64,000 nt of DNA, taken from contig NZ_JAGPYQ010000001.1 of the NCBI RefSeq assembly GCF_018070025.1, forward strand, positions 4,092,001-4,156,000, in the 5' to 3' direction. The translations under genes and the position numbers were made by a program. Every line of letters starts with the position of its first letter. The stretch's first letter is position 1. Shown in pieces: positions 47,405-56,380 of this stretch. The notes below the pieces were generated by a model that ran no database searches, was not told where the DNA came from, and saw only the letters and a list, made by a program, of their open reading frames with translations. Source of the DNA: Streptomyces liliiviolaceus. GTDB lineage: Bacteria > Actinomycetota > Actinomycetes > Streptomycetales > Streptomycetaceae.

Positions 47405-49209
47405 GCGGGGCGGGCGGGGTGCGCCCGTCGCTGGTGATCGTGGGCGCGGGCCCGCGCGGGACCGGACTCCTGGAGCGGATCGCCGCCAACGCGCCCGAGC
47501 TGTACGCCGATTCGGGGCTCGACGTGCATCTCGTCGACCCGTATCCGCCGGGCGGCGGACGCATCTGGCGCGAGGAGCAGCCGCCGCTGCTGTGGATGAA
47601 CTCGCAGGCCCAGGACGTCACCATGTTCACCGACGACACCGTGGACATGGCCGGACCCGTACGGGAGGGCCCCACCCTGCACGAGTGGGCCGAGCTGGAC
47701 GGACGCCATTTCGCGGACCGGCAGCGGCAGGGCGCCTATCTGCGCTGGGTGTACGAGCGGACTGTCGCCGCCCTCCCGCCGGGCATCCGGGTCCGTCACC
47801 ACCCCCACCGCGCCGTACGGATCGGCGGTCCGGCCGAGGGCCGCCAGCAGGTGTGGCTGGAGGGCCGGCCGCGTCCGCTCCTCGCCGACCTCGTCGTCCT
47901 CACGCTCGGCCATCTCGACGCGGAACTCGACCAGGAACAGCGCGAGTTGGCCGCGTACGCCCGTGCCCACGGCCTCGTCCATCTGCCGCCCGACTTCACC
48001 GCCGACAGCGACCTGTCCGCCCTCGCCCCCGGCGAACCGGTGCTCGTCCGCGGCTTCGGGCTCGCCTTCGTCGACCTCATGGTCCTGCTCACGGAAGGCC
48101 GCGGGGGCCGCTACGAGAGCGGTCCGGACGGGGAGTTGACGTACCGGGCGTCCGGGCGCGAGCCCGTGCTGCACGTCGGGTCGCGGCGCGGGGTCCCGTA
48201 CCACTCGAAGATCGGCTACGACTGGACCGGTGAACGCCCGCCGCTGCCACGGTTCTTCGGACCCGGCGAGGTGGACGAACTGCTGGCGCGCCCCGGTGGG
48301 TTCGACTTCCGGCGGGACGTGTGGCCGCTGGTCGAGAGGGAACTGGGCTTCGCCCACTACCACCGGCTGTTCACGGCCCACCCCGAGCGCACGGCCATGC
48401 CCTGGACCGACTTCGAGCAGCGGTACGAGAAGTACTCCGCCGTCGACGGCGCGGGGCGCGCCGAACTGCGGGCGCTGGTCGCCGCCGCCGTGCCCGACCC
48501 CGCCGACCGGCTGGACCTGACCGCGCTCGACCACCCCCTGGACGGCGTACGCCGTCCCTCGTACGACGCGCTCCAGGACGGTCTGCGCGCCCACATCGAA
48601 GGGGACCTCGCCCGGCGGCACGATCCCGCGCACAGCCCCGACCTCGCGGTCTTCCTCGGACTCCTGTCCGTCTACGGGCAGTTGGTGCGGCTCGGCGACA
48701 TCGGGCCCTGGTGGCACGGCTTCTTCAGCTACCTCGCCTCGGGGCCGCCCGGACCCAGGCTGCGGCAGATGCTCGCCCTGTCACGGGCGGGCGTGCTGAA
48801 CTTCCTCGGCGCCGGGACGACCGTGACGGCCGCGGACGGAGTCTTCCGCGCCACGAGCACCACCGTGCCCGGCCGGTACGTCGAGGCCCGCGCACTCGTC
48901 GAGGCACGACTGCCGCACCCCACCGTCGAGCGGACCCGGGACACCCTGCTGCGCGAGCTGTACGCCGAAGGGGCCGCCGCCACGCCCGAGGGCCTGCTCG
49001 CCGTCGACCCCGCCGACGGACGCGTCCTCGACCGGTCCGGCGCCCCGCACCCACGGCGCTTCGCGCTCGGCCCGCACACCGACGCCCGCGGTTCCGGCGC
49101 GTTCACCCGGCCCCGTACCGGCGGGCCCGCCTTCCGGCAGAACGACGCCACCGCGCGGGCCGCGCTGGCGTTCCTGCGCGACCTCTCCTGTCGCGCCACC
49201 GCCGCGTAA
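47401..49209 (+). CDS. FAD/NAD(P)-binding protein (NAD_binding_9-like)
   Basis: A 602-residue protein beginning with a dinucleotide fold (SLVIVGAGPRGTGLLERIAA). Features include HLVDPYPPGGGRIWREEQPP, LLWMNSQAQDVTMFTD, a second nucleotide-binding-like stretch VLVRGFGLAFVDLMVLLTEG and GVPYHSKIGYDWTG. These match the FAD/NAD(P)-binding family often called YdhS/NAD_binding_9, whose biochemical role is poorly known. It is translationally coupled to the permease upstream (ATGA). In this setting it may act in oxidation or flavin handling for the imported compound, together with the two luciferase-like enzymes; that is inference. Confidence 0.85.
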   Translation: MSGAGGVRPSLVIVGAGPRGTGLLERIAANAPELYADSGLDVHLVDPYPPGGGRIWREEQPPLLWMNSQAQDVTMFTDDTVDMAGPVREGPTLHEWAELDGRHFADRQRQGAYLRWVYERTVAALPPGIRVRHHPHRAVRIGGPAEGRQQVWLEGRPRPLLADLVVLTLGHLDAELDQEQRELAAYARAHGLVHLPPDFTADSDLSALAPGEPVLVRGFGLAFVDLMVLLTEGRGGRYESGPDGELTYRASGREPVLHVGSRRGVPYHSKIGYDWTGERPPLPRFFGPGEVDELLARPGGFDFRRDVWPLVERELGFAHYHRLFTAHPERTAMPWTDFEQRYEKYSAVDGAGRAELRALVAAAVPDPADRLDLTALDHPLDGVRRPSYDALQDGLRAHIEGDLARRHDPAHSPDLAVFLGLLSVYGQLVRLGDIGPWWHGFFSYLASGPPGPRLRQMLALSRAGVLNFLGAGTTVTAADGVFRATSTTVPGRYVEARALVEARLPHPTVERTRDTLLRELYAEGAAATPEGLLAVDPADGRVLDRSGAPHPRRFALGPHTDARGSGAFTRPRTGGPAFRQNDATARAALAFLRDLSCRATAA

Positions 49210-49299
49210 CCAGCGCCCCGCAGCCGCGGGCGCCGCACCGCACCCGCATTCCGCGCCCGCACCGCGCACCCCGTTCCCTCCTTCCGCCCCGAGGACCCC

Positions 49300-50181
49300 A
49301 TGTCGCTGACCAGTGATCCACCCATCGTCAAGGCGCCGGCCGAGCCCGAGGACTACGGCGCGCTCAAGGTGGTGCCCGTGCGGCACCCCTGGCGCTGGGC
49401 CGCCGTGATCGTGACCGCCGTGCTGCTCGCCCAGTTCGCCCACGGGCTCGCCACCAACCCCGGCTGGGAATGGGAGGTGTTCGCCGAGTTCTTCACCGCC
49501 GAGGTGATCCTCAAGGCGGTCTGGGTGACCCTTCAACTCACCGCCTACGGAACGGCGTTGGGCTTCGCCCTCGGGATCGTCCTCGCCTTCATGCGGCTCT
49601 CCGACAGCCCGTTCCTGAAGGCCGTCTCCTTCGCGTACATCTGGGCGTTCCGGTCCATACCGCTGATCGTGCAGCTGCTCTTCTGGTTCAACCTCGCCTA
49701 TCTCTACAAGGAGTTGAAGTTCGGCATCCCCTTCGGACCCGGCTTCTTCACCTTCGACACGATGGGCCTGGTCGGCGCGATGAGCGCGGCCGTCCTCGGA
49801 CTCGCCCTGCACCAGGCCGCGTACGCCGCCGAGATCGTGCGCGGTGGCGTACTGGCCGTCGACAGCGGCCAGTTGGAGGCCGCCGCGGCCCTCGGCATCC
49901 CCCGCCTCAGGCAGATCCGCCGGATCGTGCTGCCACAGGCGATGCGCTCCATCCTGCCGAACGCCGCCAACGAGGTGATCTCCCTCTTCAAGGGCACCTC
50001 GATCGTCTCCGTCATGGCGATCGGCGAACTCTTCTACCAGGTCCAGGTCATCTACGGACGCAACGGCCGGGTCGTACCGCTGCTCATGGTCGCCACCGCC
50101 TGGTACATCCTCCTGACCACCGCGCTCTCCGTCCTCCAGCACTACGTCGAACGGCACTTCGCGAAGGGAAGCACCCGATGA
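49300..50181 (+). CDS. ABC transporter permease, polar amino acid family (second)
   Basis: A 293-residue permease paralogous to the one at 46559 ([59 protein letters not shown], then [15 protein letters not shown]). Two permeases plus one ATPase imply either a heterodimeric pore or two alternative transporters sharing an ATPase. The start at 49300 follows a 90-base gap and GAGG. It overlaps the ATPase gene by 4 bases. Confidence 0.93.
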   Translation: MSLTSDPPIVKAPAEPEDYGALKVVPVRHPWRWAAVIVTAVLLAQFAHGLATNPGWEWEVFAEFFTAEVILKAVWVTLQLTAYGTALGFALGIVLAFMRLSDSPFLKAVSFAYIWAFRSIPLIVQLLFWFNLAYLYKELKFGIPFGPGFFTFDTMGLVGAMSAAVLGLALHQAAYAAEIVRGGVLAVDSGQLEAAAALGIPRLRQIRRIVLPQAMRSILPNAANEVISLFKGTSIVSVMAIGELFYQVQVIYGRNGRVVPLLMVATAWYILLTTALSVLQHYVERHFAKGSTR

Positions 50182-50993
50182 GCGCGCCCACCACCCCCGC
50201 CGCCGACACCGACGGCACGGCCGATACGCCGGCCGCGCCCATGGTCGACGTCAGGGCCGTCCACAAGAGCTTCGGTTCGCTGGAGGTGCTCAAGGGCGTC
50301 GACCTGGAGGTGCGCACCGGCGAGGTCACCGTCATCCTCGGCCCCTCCGGCTCCGGCAAGTCCACCCTGCTGCGCACCATCAACCACCTGGAGAAGGTCG
50401 ACCAGGGCTGGATCAGCGTGGACGGCTCGCTGGTCGGCTACCGGCGCTCCGGCGACAAGCTCTACGAACTGCGCGAGCGCGAGATCCTCAAGCAGCGCAC
50501 CCGGATCGGGTTCGTCTTCCAGAACTTCAACCTCTTCCCGCACCTCACGGTCCTGGACAACATCGTCGAGGCCCCGGTCTCCGCGCTGAAGCGGTCCCGC
50601 AAGGAGGTCACCGAGGCGGCGCGCAGGCTGCTCGACCGGGTCGGGCTCGCCGACAAGGCCGACGCCTACCCGAAGCAGCTGTCCGGCGGGCAGCAGCAGC
50701 GGGTGGCCATCGCCCGCGCGCTCGCCCTGGAACCGAGGCTGCTCCTCTTCGACGAGCCGACGTCCGCGCTCGACCCCGAGCTGGTCGGCGAGGTCCTCGA
50801 CGTCATCAAGGACCTGGCCCACCAGGGCACCACGATGATCGTCGTCACGCACGAGATCGGCTTCGCCCGTGAGGTCGCGGACACCGTCGTCTTCATGGAC
50901 GACGGCCGCATCGTCGAACAGGGCGCCCCCGGCGACGTACTCGACGCGCCGAAGCACGAGCGCACCCGCGCCTTTCTCTCCAAGGTCCTCTGA
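50178..50993 (+). CDS. ABC transporter ATP-binding protein, polar amino acid (GlnQ/HisP) family
   Basis: A 271-residue ATPase with all motifs intact: Walker [11 protein letters not shown]-loop [17 protein letters not shown], signature [15 protein letters not shown], Walker [17 protein letters not shown], and H-loop VTHEIGFA. The N-terminal 20 residues are Thr/Ala/Asp-rich. It is coupled to permease 2 by an ATGA overlap and is the only ATPase in the cluster, so it must serve both permeases. Confidence 0.96.
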   Translation: MSAPTTPAADTDGTADTPAAPMVDVRAVHKSFGSLEVLKGVDLEVRTGEVTVILGPSGSGKSTLLRTINHLEKVDQGWISVDGSLVGYRRSGDKLYELREREILKQRTRIGFVFQNFNLFPHLTVLDNIVEAPVSALKRSRKEVTEAARRLLDRVGLADKADAYPKQLSGGQQQRVAIARALALEPRLLLFDEPTSALDPELVGEVLDVIKDLAHQGTTMIVVTHEIGFAREVADTVVFMDDGRIVEQGAPGDVLDAPKHERTRAFLSKVL

Positions 50994-51072
50994 GACCCCG
51001 ACCGGCTCTCGGAACGGCGTTCCGGCCGAGGCCGTATCCGTCCACCGTCCCTTTCCAGCACAGGAGTTCACC

Positions 51073-52044
51073 GTGATATCCCGACGCACCCTCGCCGCCT
51101 CCGTCGCAGCCCTCGTCGTCGCCCCGCTGCTCAGCGCCTGCGGCGGTGACAGCGACGCGGCGACCGGGGCGGGCTCGTCCGGCACGAAGAAGGTCGGCGA
51201 CGTCAACATCGGCCCCGACCAGAACCGGATCCGCGGCAAGAAGGCCGACGAGATCGCCGCGCTCGTCCCGGCGGCGATCCGCGAGCGCGGCACGCTGAAG
51301 CTCGGCCAGAGCGCCGACGCCTCGCCGCCACTCGGCTTCTACGCGACCGACGACAAGACGAGAATCGGCTCCGAGATCGACCTCGCCACCCTCGTCGCCG
51401 ACACCCTCGGCCTGAAGCTCGACAACGACGAGGTCTCCTGGGAGAACCTCTTCGTCGGCCTGGACAGCGGCAAGTTCGACGCCGTCTTCTCGAACGTCAC
51501 CGTGACCGAGGAGCGCAAGGAGAAATACGACTTCGCCACCTACCGGCTCGACAACATCGCGTTCGAGGCGAAGAAGGGCAGCGGCTGGAAGGTCGACGGG
51601 CCCGAGGACGTGGCGGGCCGGACGATCGCCGTCGCCTCCGGCACCAACCAGGAGAAGATCCTCGTCGACTGGAGCAAACAGAACGAGAAGGCGGGCCGCA
51701 AGGCCGTCACCATCAAGTACTTCCAGAAGGACACCGACTACTACCTGGCGCTCCAGTCGGGCCGTATCGACGCCTATCTCGGCCCGAGCCCGTCCGCCGC
51801 CTACCACGTTTCCAGCGCCGGGCAGTCGGAGATCGTCGGCACGCTCTCGGGCGCCGGTGACGACCTCCAGGGCAAGATCGCCGCGACCACGAAGAAGGGC
51901 AGCGGACTCGTCGACGCGTACGCCGCCGCCGTCAACCACGTGATCGAGGACGGCAGTTACGCGAAGGTGCTCAAGCGCTGGGGCCTGTCGAGCGAGGCCG
52001 TCCCGAAGTCGGAGATCAACCCGCCGGGCCTGCCGAAGATCTGA
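51073..52044 (+). CDS. ABC transporter substrate-binding lipoprotein, family 3 (second)
   Basis: A 323-residue receptor. The signal MISRRTLAASVAALVVAPLL ends in the lipobox LLSAC; a twin Arg is present. The core shows LKLGQSADASPPLGFYATDD, EIDLATLVADTLGLKLDN, VFSNVTVTEERKEKYDFATY and DYYLALQSGRIDAYLGPS, as in bacterial family-3 binding proteins. The GTG at 51073 follows CAGGAG by 7-8 bases. A perfect 16-bp hairpin separates it from the following oxidoreductase genes and may protect this transcript end, giving more receptor than enzyme. Confidence 0.92.
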   Translation: MISRRTLAASVAALVVAPLLSACGGDSDAATGAGSSGTKKVGDVNIGPDQNRIRGKKADEIAALVPAAIRERGTLKLGQSADASPPLGFYATDDKTRIGSEIDLATLVADTLGLKLDNDEVSWENLFVGLDSGKFDAVFSNVTVTEERKEKYDFATYRLDNIAFEAKKGSGWKVDGPEDVAGRTIAVASGTNQEKILVDWSKQNEKAGRKAVTIKYFQKDTDYYLALQSGRIDAYLGPSPSAAYHVSSAGQSEIVGTLSGAGDDLQGKIAATTKKGSGLVDAYAAAVNHVIEDGSYAKVLKRWGLSSEAVPKSEINPPGLPKI

Positions 52045-52097
52045 CGCCGGAACCGTTCCGCCTCTGGTCCGTCGCGCCTACGGACCCTTCCACCCAT

Positions 52098-52135
52098 GCC
52101 CCGTGCCGCCGCCCGTCGCGGCGGCGGCACGGGGC
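52098..52135 (+). terminator. Perfect 16-bp intercistronic hairpin
   Basis: GCCCCGTGCCGCCGCC pairs fully with GGCGGCGGCACGGGGC across a 6-base loop. No T tract follows, so it may be a partial terminator or an mRNA-stabilising stem between the binding-protein and oxidoreductase genes. Confidence 0.7.
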
Positions 52136-52157
52136 CTCCAGAAAGGTTCTCCCTCCC

Positions 52158-53135
52158 ATGACCCCACCGAACGGCCGGGGGCTTCTGCACCTGGCCGCGG
52201 CCGTCGACCGGACGGCGGCCCACGACGACGTCGCGGTCCACGTCGAGCTGACGCGGCTCGCGGAGAGCGGCGGATTCGACTTCGTGACCCTGGGCGACAG
52301 CTTCGCGCGGCCCGGGTTCGACGCGCTCGCCGTGCTGGCGCGGGTCGCGCCCGCCACGACCCGCATCGGTCTGGTGCCGACCGTCACCACCACCCACACC
52401 GAGCCGTTCCAGGTCCAGGCCGCCGTGGCGACCCTCGACTGGGTGAGCCGCGGCCGGGCGGGCTGGTGTATCGACGTGTCGACCACCGAGGGCGAGGCCC
52501 GCCTCTTCGGTCGTCGGCACGCGGCGCCCGTCGACGCGCTGTGGCACGAGGCGGGCCAGGTCGCCGAGGTGGCCGCCCGGCTGTGGGACAGCGCCGACCG
52601 CGCGGGCCCGCACCCCGGCCACCACCCGGTGCGGGTCGTCGACGCCACGGACCGGCACGCCCGGGCGACCGCCGCCCGGTACGCGGACGTGGCACTGGTC
52701 CAGGGCACGAACCCGGCCCAAGTGGGCGCTGTACGGGCAGAGTTGCAGGCCTCCGCGCTCGCCCACGGCCGGGACCCGGACGAACTGAGGGTCCTCGCCG
52801 CACTCACCGTCGACCTCGGTGACGGCGAACGCGCGGCCGAGCCGGGCCACGGCGGGGGAGGCCCGCGTCAGACCGCGCAGGGCCCGCTGTACCGCGGCGG
52901 GCCCGTCGACCTCGCCGAACTGATCGCCGCCTGGCACGAGACCGGTGCCGCCGACGGCTTCCACCTCACCCCTGTCGAACCGCGCCGGGACCTGGAACGC
53001 CTGGTCAACGGCACGGCCGCACTGCTTCAGCACCGCGGGCTGCTCCGCACCTTCTACCCGGGCAGCACGCTCCGCGAGCATCTGGGGCTCGGCCGACCCG
53101 CCCATCGGTACGCCGTGACAGGGGGAACGTCATGA
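52158..53135 (+). CDS. LLM-class flavin-dependent oxidoreductase (first)
   Basis: A 325-residue bacterial luciferase-like protein. It shows VHVELTRLAESGGFDFVTLG, GFDALAVLARVAPATTRIGL, and VPTVTTTHTEPFQVQAAVAT with DWVSRGRAGWCID, matching the flavin-binding barrel of NtaA/SnaA/DszA-type monooxygenases that use reduced FMN. It is rather short: usual members are 380-450 residues, and an internal part of the barrel (about residues 140-170) is reduced. It is coupled to the second enzyme by a 4-base overlap. Likely substrates are C-S or C-N bonds of the imported compound. Confidence 0.85.
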   Translation: MTPPNGRGLLHLAAAVDRTAAHDDVAVHVELTRLAESGGFDFVTLGDSFARPGFDALAVLARVAPATTRIGLVPTVTTTHTEPFQVQAAVATLDWVSRGRAGWCIDVSTTEGEARLFGRRHAAPVDALWHEAGQVAEVAARLWDSADRAGPHPGHHPVRVVDATDRHARATAARYADVALVQGTNPAQVGAVRAELQASALAHGRDPDELRVLAALTVDLGDGERAAEPGHGGGGPRQTAQGPLYRGGPVDLAELIAAWHETGAADGFHLTPVEPRRDLERLVNGTAALLQHRGLLRTFYPGSTLREHLGLGRPAHRYAVTGGTS

Positions 53136-54151
53136 CGACCGTACGGACGCCCGCCGGGCAGCCCTCCCAGGAGTCCTCCCGCACGCAGGTGCACCTCGCC
53201 GCGTACCTTCCCGGAGGCGGTGACACCACCGCCGGGGCCGGCTTCGCGTCCTTCGAGCGACTCGCGCGCACCGCCGAGCGGGGCCTGTTCGACTTCCTCC
53301 TCCTGGCCGGGGAGGTGCCGCCGGCCGGGCACGGCGGACACGCGCCCGAGCCGGTCACCGTGCTGAACGCGCTCGTCGCCGGCACCGAGTGGATCGGGCT
53401 CGCCGCCACGGTCGACACGGCCTCCCACGAGCCGTACGAACTCGCCCGCAGGCTCGCCACGCTGGACCACCTCAGCGCGGGGCGGGCCGCCTGGAACGTG
53501 CCGGCCTCCGCCGACCCGCCCGCCCGCGCCGCCGAATTCGTCGACGTGTCGCGGGAGTTGTGGGACTCGTGGACACCGGACGGCATCGTGCGCCCCTTCG
53601 CGCACCGCGGCCGGCACTTCGACATCGCGGGCGAGTTCACCGTGCCGCGCTCCCCGCAGGGCCACCCCGTCGTCATCCGTCCCTGCGACGAGTCGCCGGA
53701 GGGAGGCGAGTTCGCGGCGTCCACCGCCGAGGTGATCCTCACGCGGTACGGGACCCCGGAGGCGGGCCGCGCGCACCACGCCGCGGTGAAGGGACGCCTC
53801 GCGGGGTACGGCCGTGACCACGCGGACCTGAAGATCATGGCCGAGGTCACCGTCGTGCTCGGCGACACGGCCGCCGAGGCACGGGAGAGGGCCACCGCGC
53901 TCGGGGCGCCGGACGGCCGGCCGTCCTTCGTCGGCACACCGGAGTCGGTCGCCGCGGAGATGGAGGACTCCGTACGAACCGGTGCGGCCGACGGTTTCGT
54001 CCTCGTACCGCATCCGGCACCGGGCGGTCTGGACGCCTTCGTGGACCGGGTCGTGCCGCTGCTGCAGGAGCGTGGCGCGTTCCGGACGCACTACACGGGC
54101 AGGACACTGCGCTCACACCTCGGGTTGCCGGAACCCGTGTGGAAGGGTTGA
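53132..54151 (+). CDS. LLM-class flavin-dependent oxidoreductase (second)
   Basis: A 339-residue luciferase-like enzyme with FERLARTAERGLFDFLLLAG, LNALVAGTEWIGLAATVDTA and LATLDHLSAGRAAWNVPASA, all typical of NtaA/SnaA/DszA monooxygenases. It is about 100 residues shorter than NtaA. It overlaps the preceding homologue by 4 bases and the two are only moderately similar, so they may form a heteromer or act in sequence. FMNH2 would have to come from a flavin reductase not encoded in this window. Confidence 0.87.
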   Translation: MTTVRTPAGQPSQESSRTQVHLAAYLPGGGDTTAGAGFASFERLARTAERGLFDFLLLAGEVPPAGHGGHAPEPVTVLNALVAGTEWIGLAATVDTASHEPYELARRLATLDHLSAGRAAWNVPASADPPARAAEFVDVSRELWDSWTPDGIVRPFAHRGRHFDIAGEFTVPRSPQGHPVVIRPCDESPEGGEFAASTAEVILTRYGTPEAGRAHHAAVKGRLAGYGRDHADLKIMAEVTVVLGDTAAEARERATALGAPDGRPSFVGTPESVAAEMEDSVRTGAADGFVLVPHPAPGGLDAFVDRVVPLLQERGAFRTHYTGRTLRSHLGLPEPVWKG

Positions 54152-54155
54152 TCAC

Positions 54156-54941
54156 ATGACGACGGACGCGGCCGAGGACTGGAAGCACTGGCACGAGCAG
54201 CGCACCGCGACGGTCTCCGCGCCCCATGGGCCCCTGGCGCTCCGCGCGACCCACTGGATCGAAGATCATCCGGAGGGGCGAATTCCGGACATGCCCGGCC
54301 GCTGGGCCGTCGACGGGGACGCGGTGCTGCTGACGGCCGGGGAGTCCGATGGCGTCCGGGTGGCCGGGCGGCCCCTGAACGGGCAGGTCAGGCTGGTGGC
54401 GGATCTCGGTCCGGCGGGTGACGCCCGGGTCGCGTACGGGGAGCGCCGGTTCGTCGTCCTCGTACGCGAGGGCGTCTGGGGTGTACGCGACTTCGACCCG
54501 GCCTCACCTGCCCGGCAGGCGTTCCGCGGCATCGAGGCCACCTCGTACGACCCGCGCTGGTCGGTGCCGGGGCGCTTCACGCCGTACGTGCGGAAGCGGA
54601 CCGTGCGGGTGGGGAACGCCGACGGGCGTGAGCGGGGACTCGGGCTCGGCGGGGAACTCGCCTTCACGCTGGACGGCCGGGAGTCGACGCTGCAGGTGAC
54701 GGTCCAGGAGGACGGCTCGCTGTGGGCGGTCTTCGCCGACTCCACCAGCGGGCACGGAAGTTACCGCTTCCGGTTCCTGAAGCCCGCGGCGCCCGACGCG
54801 CGGGGGCGCACGACGGTGGACTTCAACCGGGCCCTGCTCCCGCCGTGCGCATTCGCGGACCACTTCATCTGCCCATTCCCGCCGCCGGGGAATACTCTGG
54901 GCGCGGAGATTGCGGCCGGAGAGCGCAATCTGCTCCGGTGA
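54156..54941 (+). CDS. DUF1684 family protein
   Basis: A 261-residue protein. The C-terminal signature (VDFNRALLPPCAFADHFICP then FPPPGNTLGAEI) is that of DUF1684, and the N-terminus has WKHWHEQRTATVSAPHGPLA. The family has a conserved Asn-Pro-Pro-Cys-Ala-Phe core and unknown chemistry. It starts 4 bases after the second oxidoreductase stop and ends the operon. Its location suggests it finishes or regulates the flavin-dependent reactions. Confidence 0.87.
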   Translation: MTTDAAEDWKHWHEQRTATVSAPHGPLALRATHWIEDHPEGRIPDMPGRWAVDGDAVLLTAGESDGVRVAGRPLNGQVRLVADLGPAGDARVAYGERRFVVLVREGVWGVRDFDPASPARQAFRGIEATSYDPRWSVPGRFTPYVRKRTVRVGNADGRERGLGLGGELAFTLDGRESTLQVTVQEDGSLWAVFADSTSGHGSYRFRFLKPAAPDARGRTTVDFNRALLPPCAFADHFICPFPPPGNTLGAEIAAGERNLLR

Positions 54942-55274
54942 CGCGCACCGCCCGATCCGCACCGCCTGATCCATCTGATTCGCTCCGACCCGTCTGACCT
55001 GCACGGTTCGACCCGCACCCGTGATCCGCACCGGCTGATCCGCACGCACCCCACACATCGCGTCGAAGAGATCAACTTCCGTGGGACATACGTAAGTTGA
55101 ACGCCGTACGGCCGAAAGGCGCCCTTGCGTCGTTCGGGTGCACGGCCAAATACTCCCCCCAGCGCCTTGTCAGGGGCACGGCGTATCCGGAATCCGGACA
55201 CTCTGCCTCTGGCGTGCGCCTCACGGGCCCCGACCCCACGCGGGCCCCCGACTTCCCTTTGGAGGGAACGAACA
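54942..55274 (+). other. Gene-free region upstream of the first streptogrisin-like gene
   Basis: Contains degenerate repeats of TGATCCGCACCG (54950-55060), the long inverted repeat at 55072-55100, and the ribosome site GGAGG at 55261-55265. No independent gene is supported. Confidence 0.5.
55072..55100 (+). promoter_or_regulatory. Near-perfect 11-bp inverted repeat, candidate operator of the protease gene
   Basis: TCAACTTCCGT, 7 bases, ACGTAAGTTGA; 10 of 11 positions are complementary. It lies about 175 bases before the start codon. The bound regulator is unknown. Confidence 0.5.
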
Positions 55275-56180
55275 GTGAGGACCAAGCGCACCACCCCCCG
55301 TAGTGGCATAGCGAGACGGACCCGGCTGATCGCCGTGAGCACCGGACTCGTGGCCGCGGCAGCGTTCACCGTCCCCGCGGCGAACGCGAACGACGCGTCG
55401 ACGTTCAGCACCACCCAGCTGAAGAGCGCCAACTCCGCGGTGCTCAAGGCCGATGTGCCCGGTACCGCCTGGGCGACCGACGCCAAGACCGGCAAGGTCC
55501 TGGTCACGGTCGACAGCACGGTCTCGAAGGCGGAGATCGCGAAGATCAAGCAGGCCGCGGGCGCCAACGCGGGGGCTCTGGAGATCAAGAGCACCCCCGG
55601 CAAGATCAACAAGCTGATCAAGGGTGGCGACGCCATCTATGCGAGTAGCTGGCGCTGTTCGCTGGGCTTCAACGTCCGCAGCAGTTCGGGCGTCGACTAC
55701 TTCGTGACCGCCGGTCACTGCACCGACGGCGCCGGCACCTGGTGGTCGAACTCGGGGCACACGACCACCCTCGGCACGACGGCCGGGTCCAGCTTCCCGA
55801 CCAACGACTACGGGCTGGTGCGCTACACCAACACCTCGGTCACCAAGTCGGGGACCGCCGGCAGCGTGGACATCACCAGCGCGGCCACCCCGGCGGTGGG
55901 CACCAACGTCATCCGTACCGGTTCCACCACCGGTACGCGCACCGGACGGGTCACCGCCCTCAACGCGACCGTCAACTACGGCGGCGGCGACATCGTCTAC
56001 GGCATGATCCAGACCACGGTCTGCGCCGAGCCCGGTGACTCCGGCGGTTCGCTCTACGGCAGCAACGGCGTCGCCTACGGTCTGACCTCCGGCGGCAGCG
56101 GCAACTGCACCTCCGGCGGCACCACGTTCTTCCAGCCGGTCACCGAGGCCCTGAGTGCCTACGGCGTCAGCGTGTACTGA
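55275..56180 (+). CDS. Streptogrisin B-like secreted serine protease (S1 family)
   Basis: A 301-residue preproenzyme. The signal peptide ([20 protein letters not shown]) is followed by a short propeptide and a mature domain from about residue 115 ([20 protein letters not shown]). The catalytic triad is visible as His in VTAGHCTD, Asp in [11 protein letters not shown] and Ser in [13 protein letters not shown]; the end [17 protein letters not shown] is identical in style to S. griseus protease B. It degrades extracellular protein for nutrition. The GTG at 55275 has GGAGGGAACGAACA upstream. A terminator follows the stop. Confidence 0.96.
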   Translation: MRTKRTTPRSGIARRTRLIAVSTGLVAAAAFTVPAANANDASTFSTTQLKSANSAVLKADVPGTAWATDAKTGKVLVTVDSTVSKAEIAKIKQAAGANAGALEIKSTPGKINKLIKGGDAIYASSWRCSLGFNVRSSSGVDYFVTAGHCTDGAGTWWSNSGHTTTLGTTAGSSFPTNDYGLVRYTNTSVTKSGTAGSVDITSAATPAVGTNVIRTGSTTGTRTGRVTALNATVNYGGGDIVYGMIQTTVCAEPGDSGGSLYGSNGVAYGLTSGGSGNCTSGGTTFFQPVTEALSAYGVSVY

Positions 56181-56242
56181 CCGGTACGCGTCAAAGTAGG
56201 ATCTGTCCGAACGGTCTTGACCTGCAGCCAGCAGCAGACGAG

Positions 56243-56270
56243 CCCCCGCACACCGTTCGCGGTGCGGGGG
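56243..56270 (+). terminator. Terminator after the first protease gene
   Basis: CCCCCGCAC/GTGCGGGGG with a small bulge and loop, about 60 bases after the stop, followed by TTCGTCCTT. Confidence 0.7.
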
Positions 56271-56380
56271 TTCGTCCTTGCCGCACACGAACGACGCCGG
56301 GCCGCCCGGGAGCCGAGCGGGGTCCTTGCGGGTGGCCCGTGCCGGATCAGCCGTCGGTCCGGTTCAGCTGTCGGTCCGGT

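Noticed and set aside
49103..49331. Small minus-strand ORFs in the gap before permease 2
   Set aside because: Arg/Gly/Ala-only composition and no start context; antisense artefacts.
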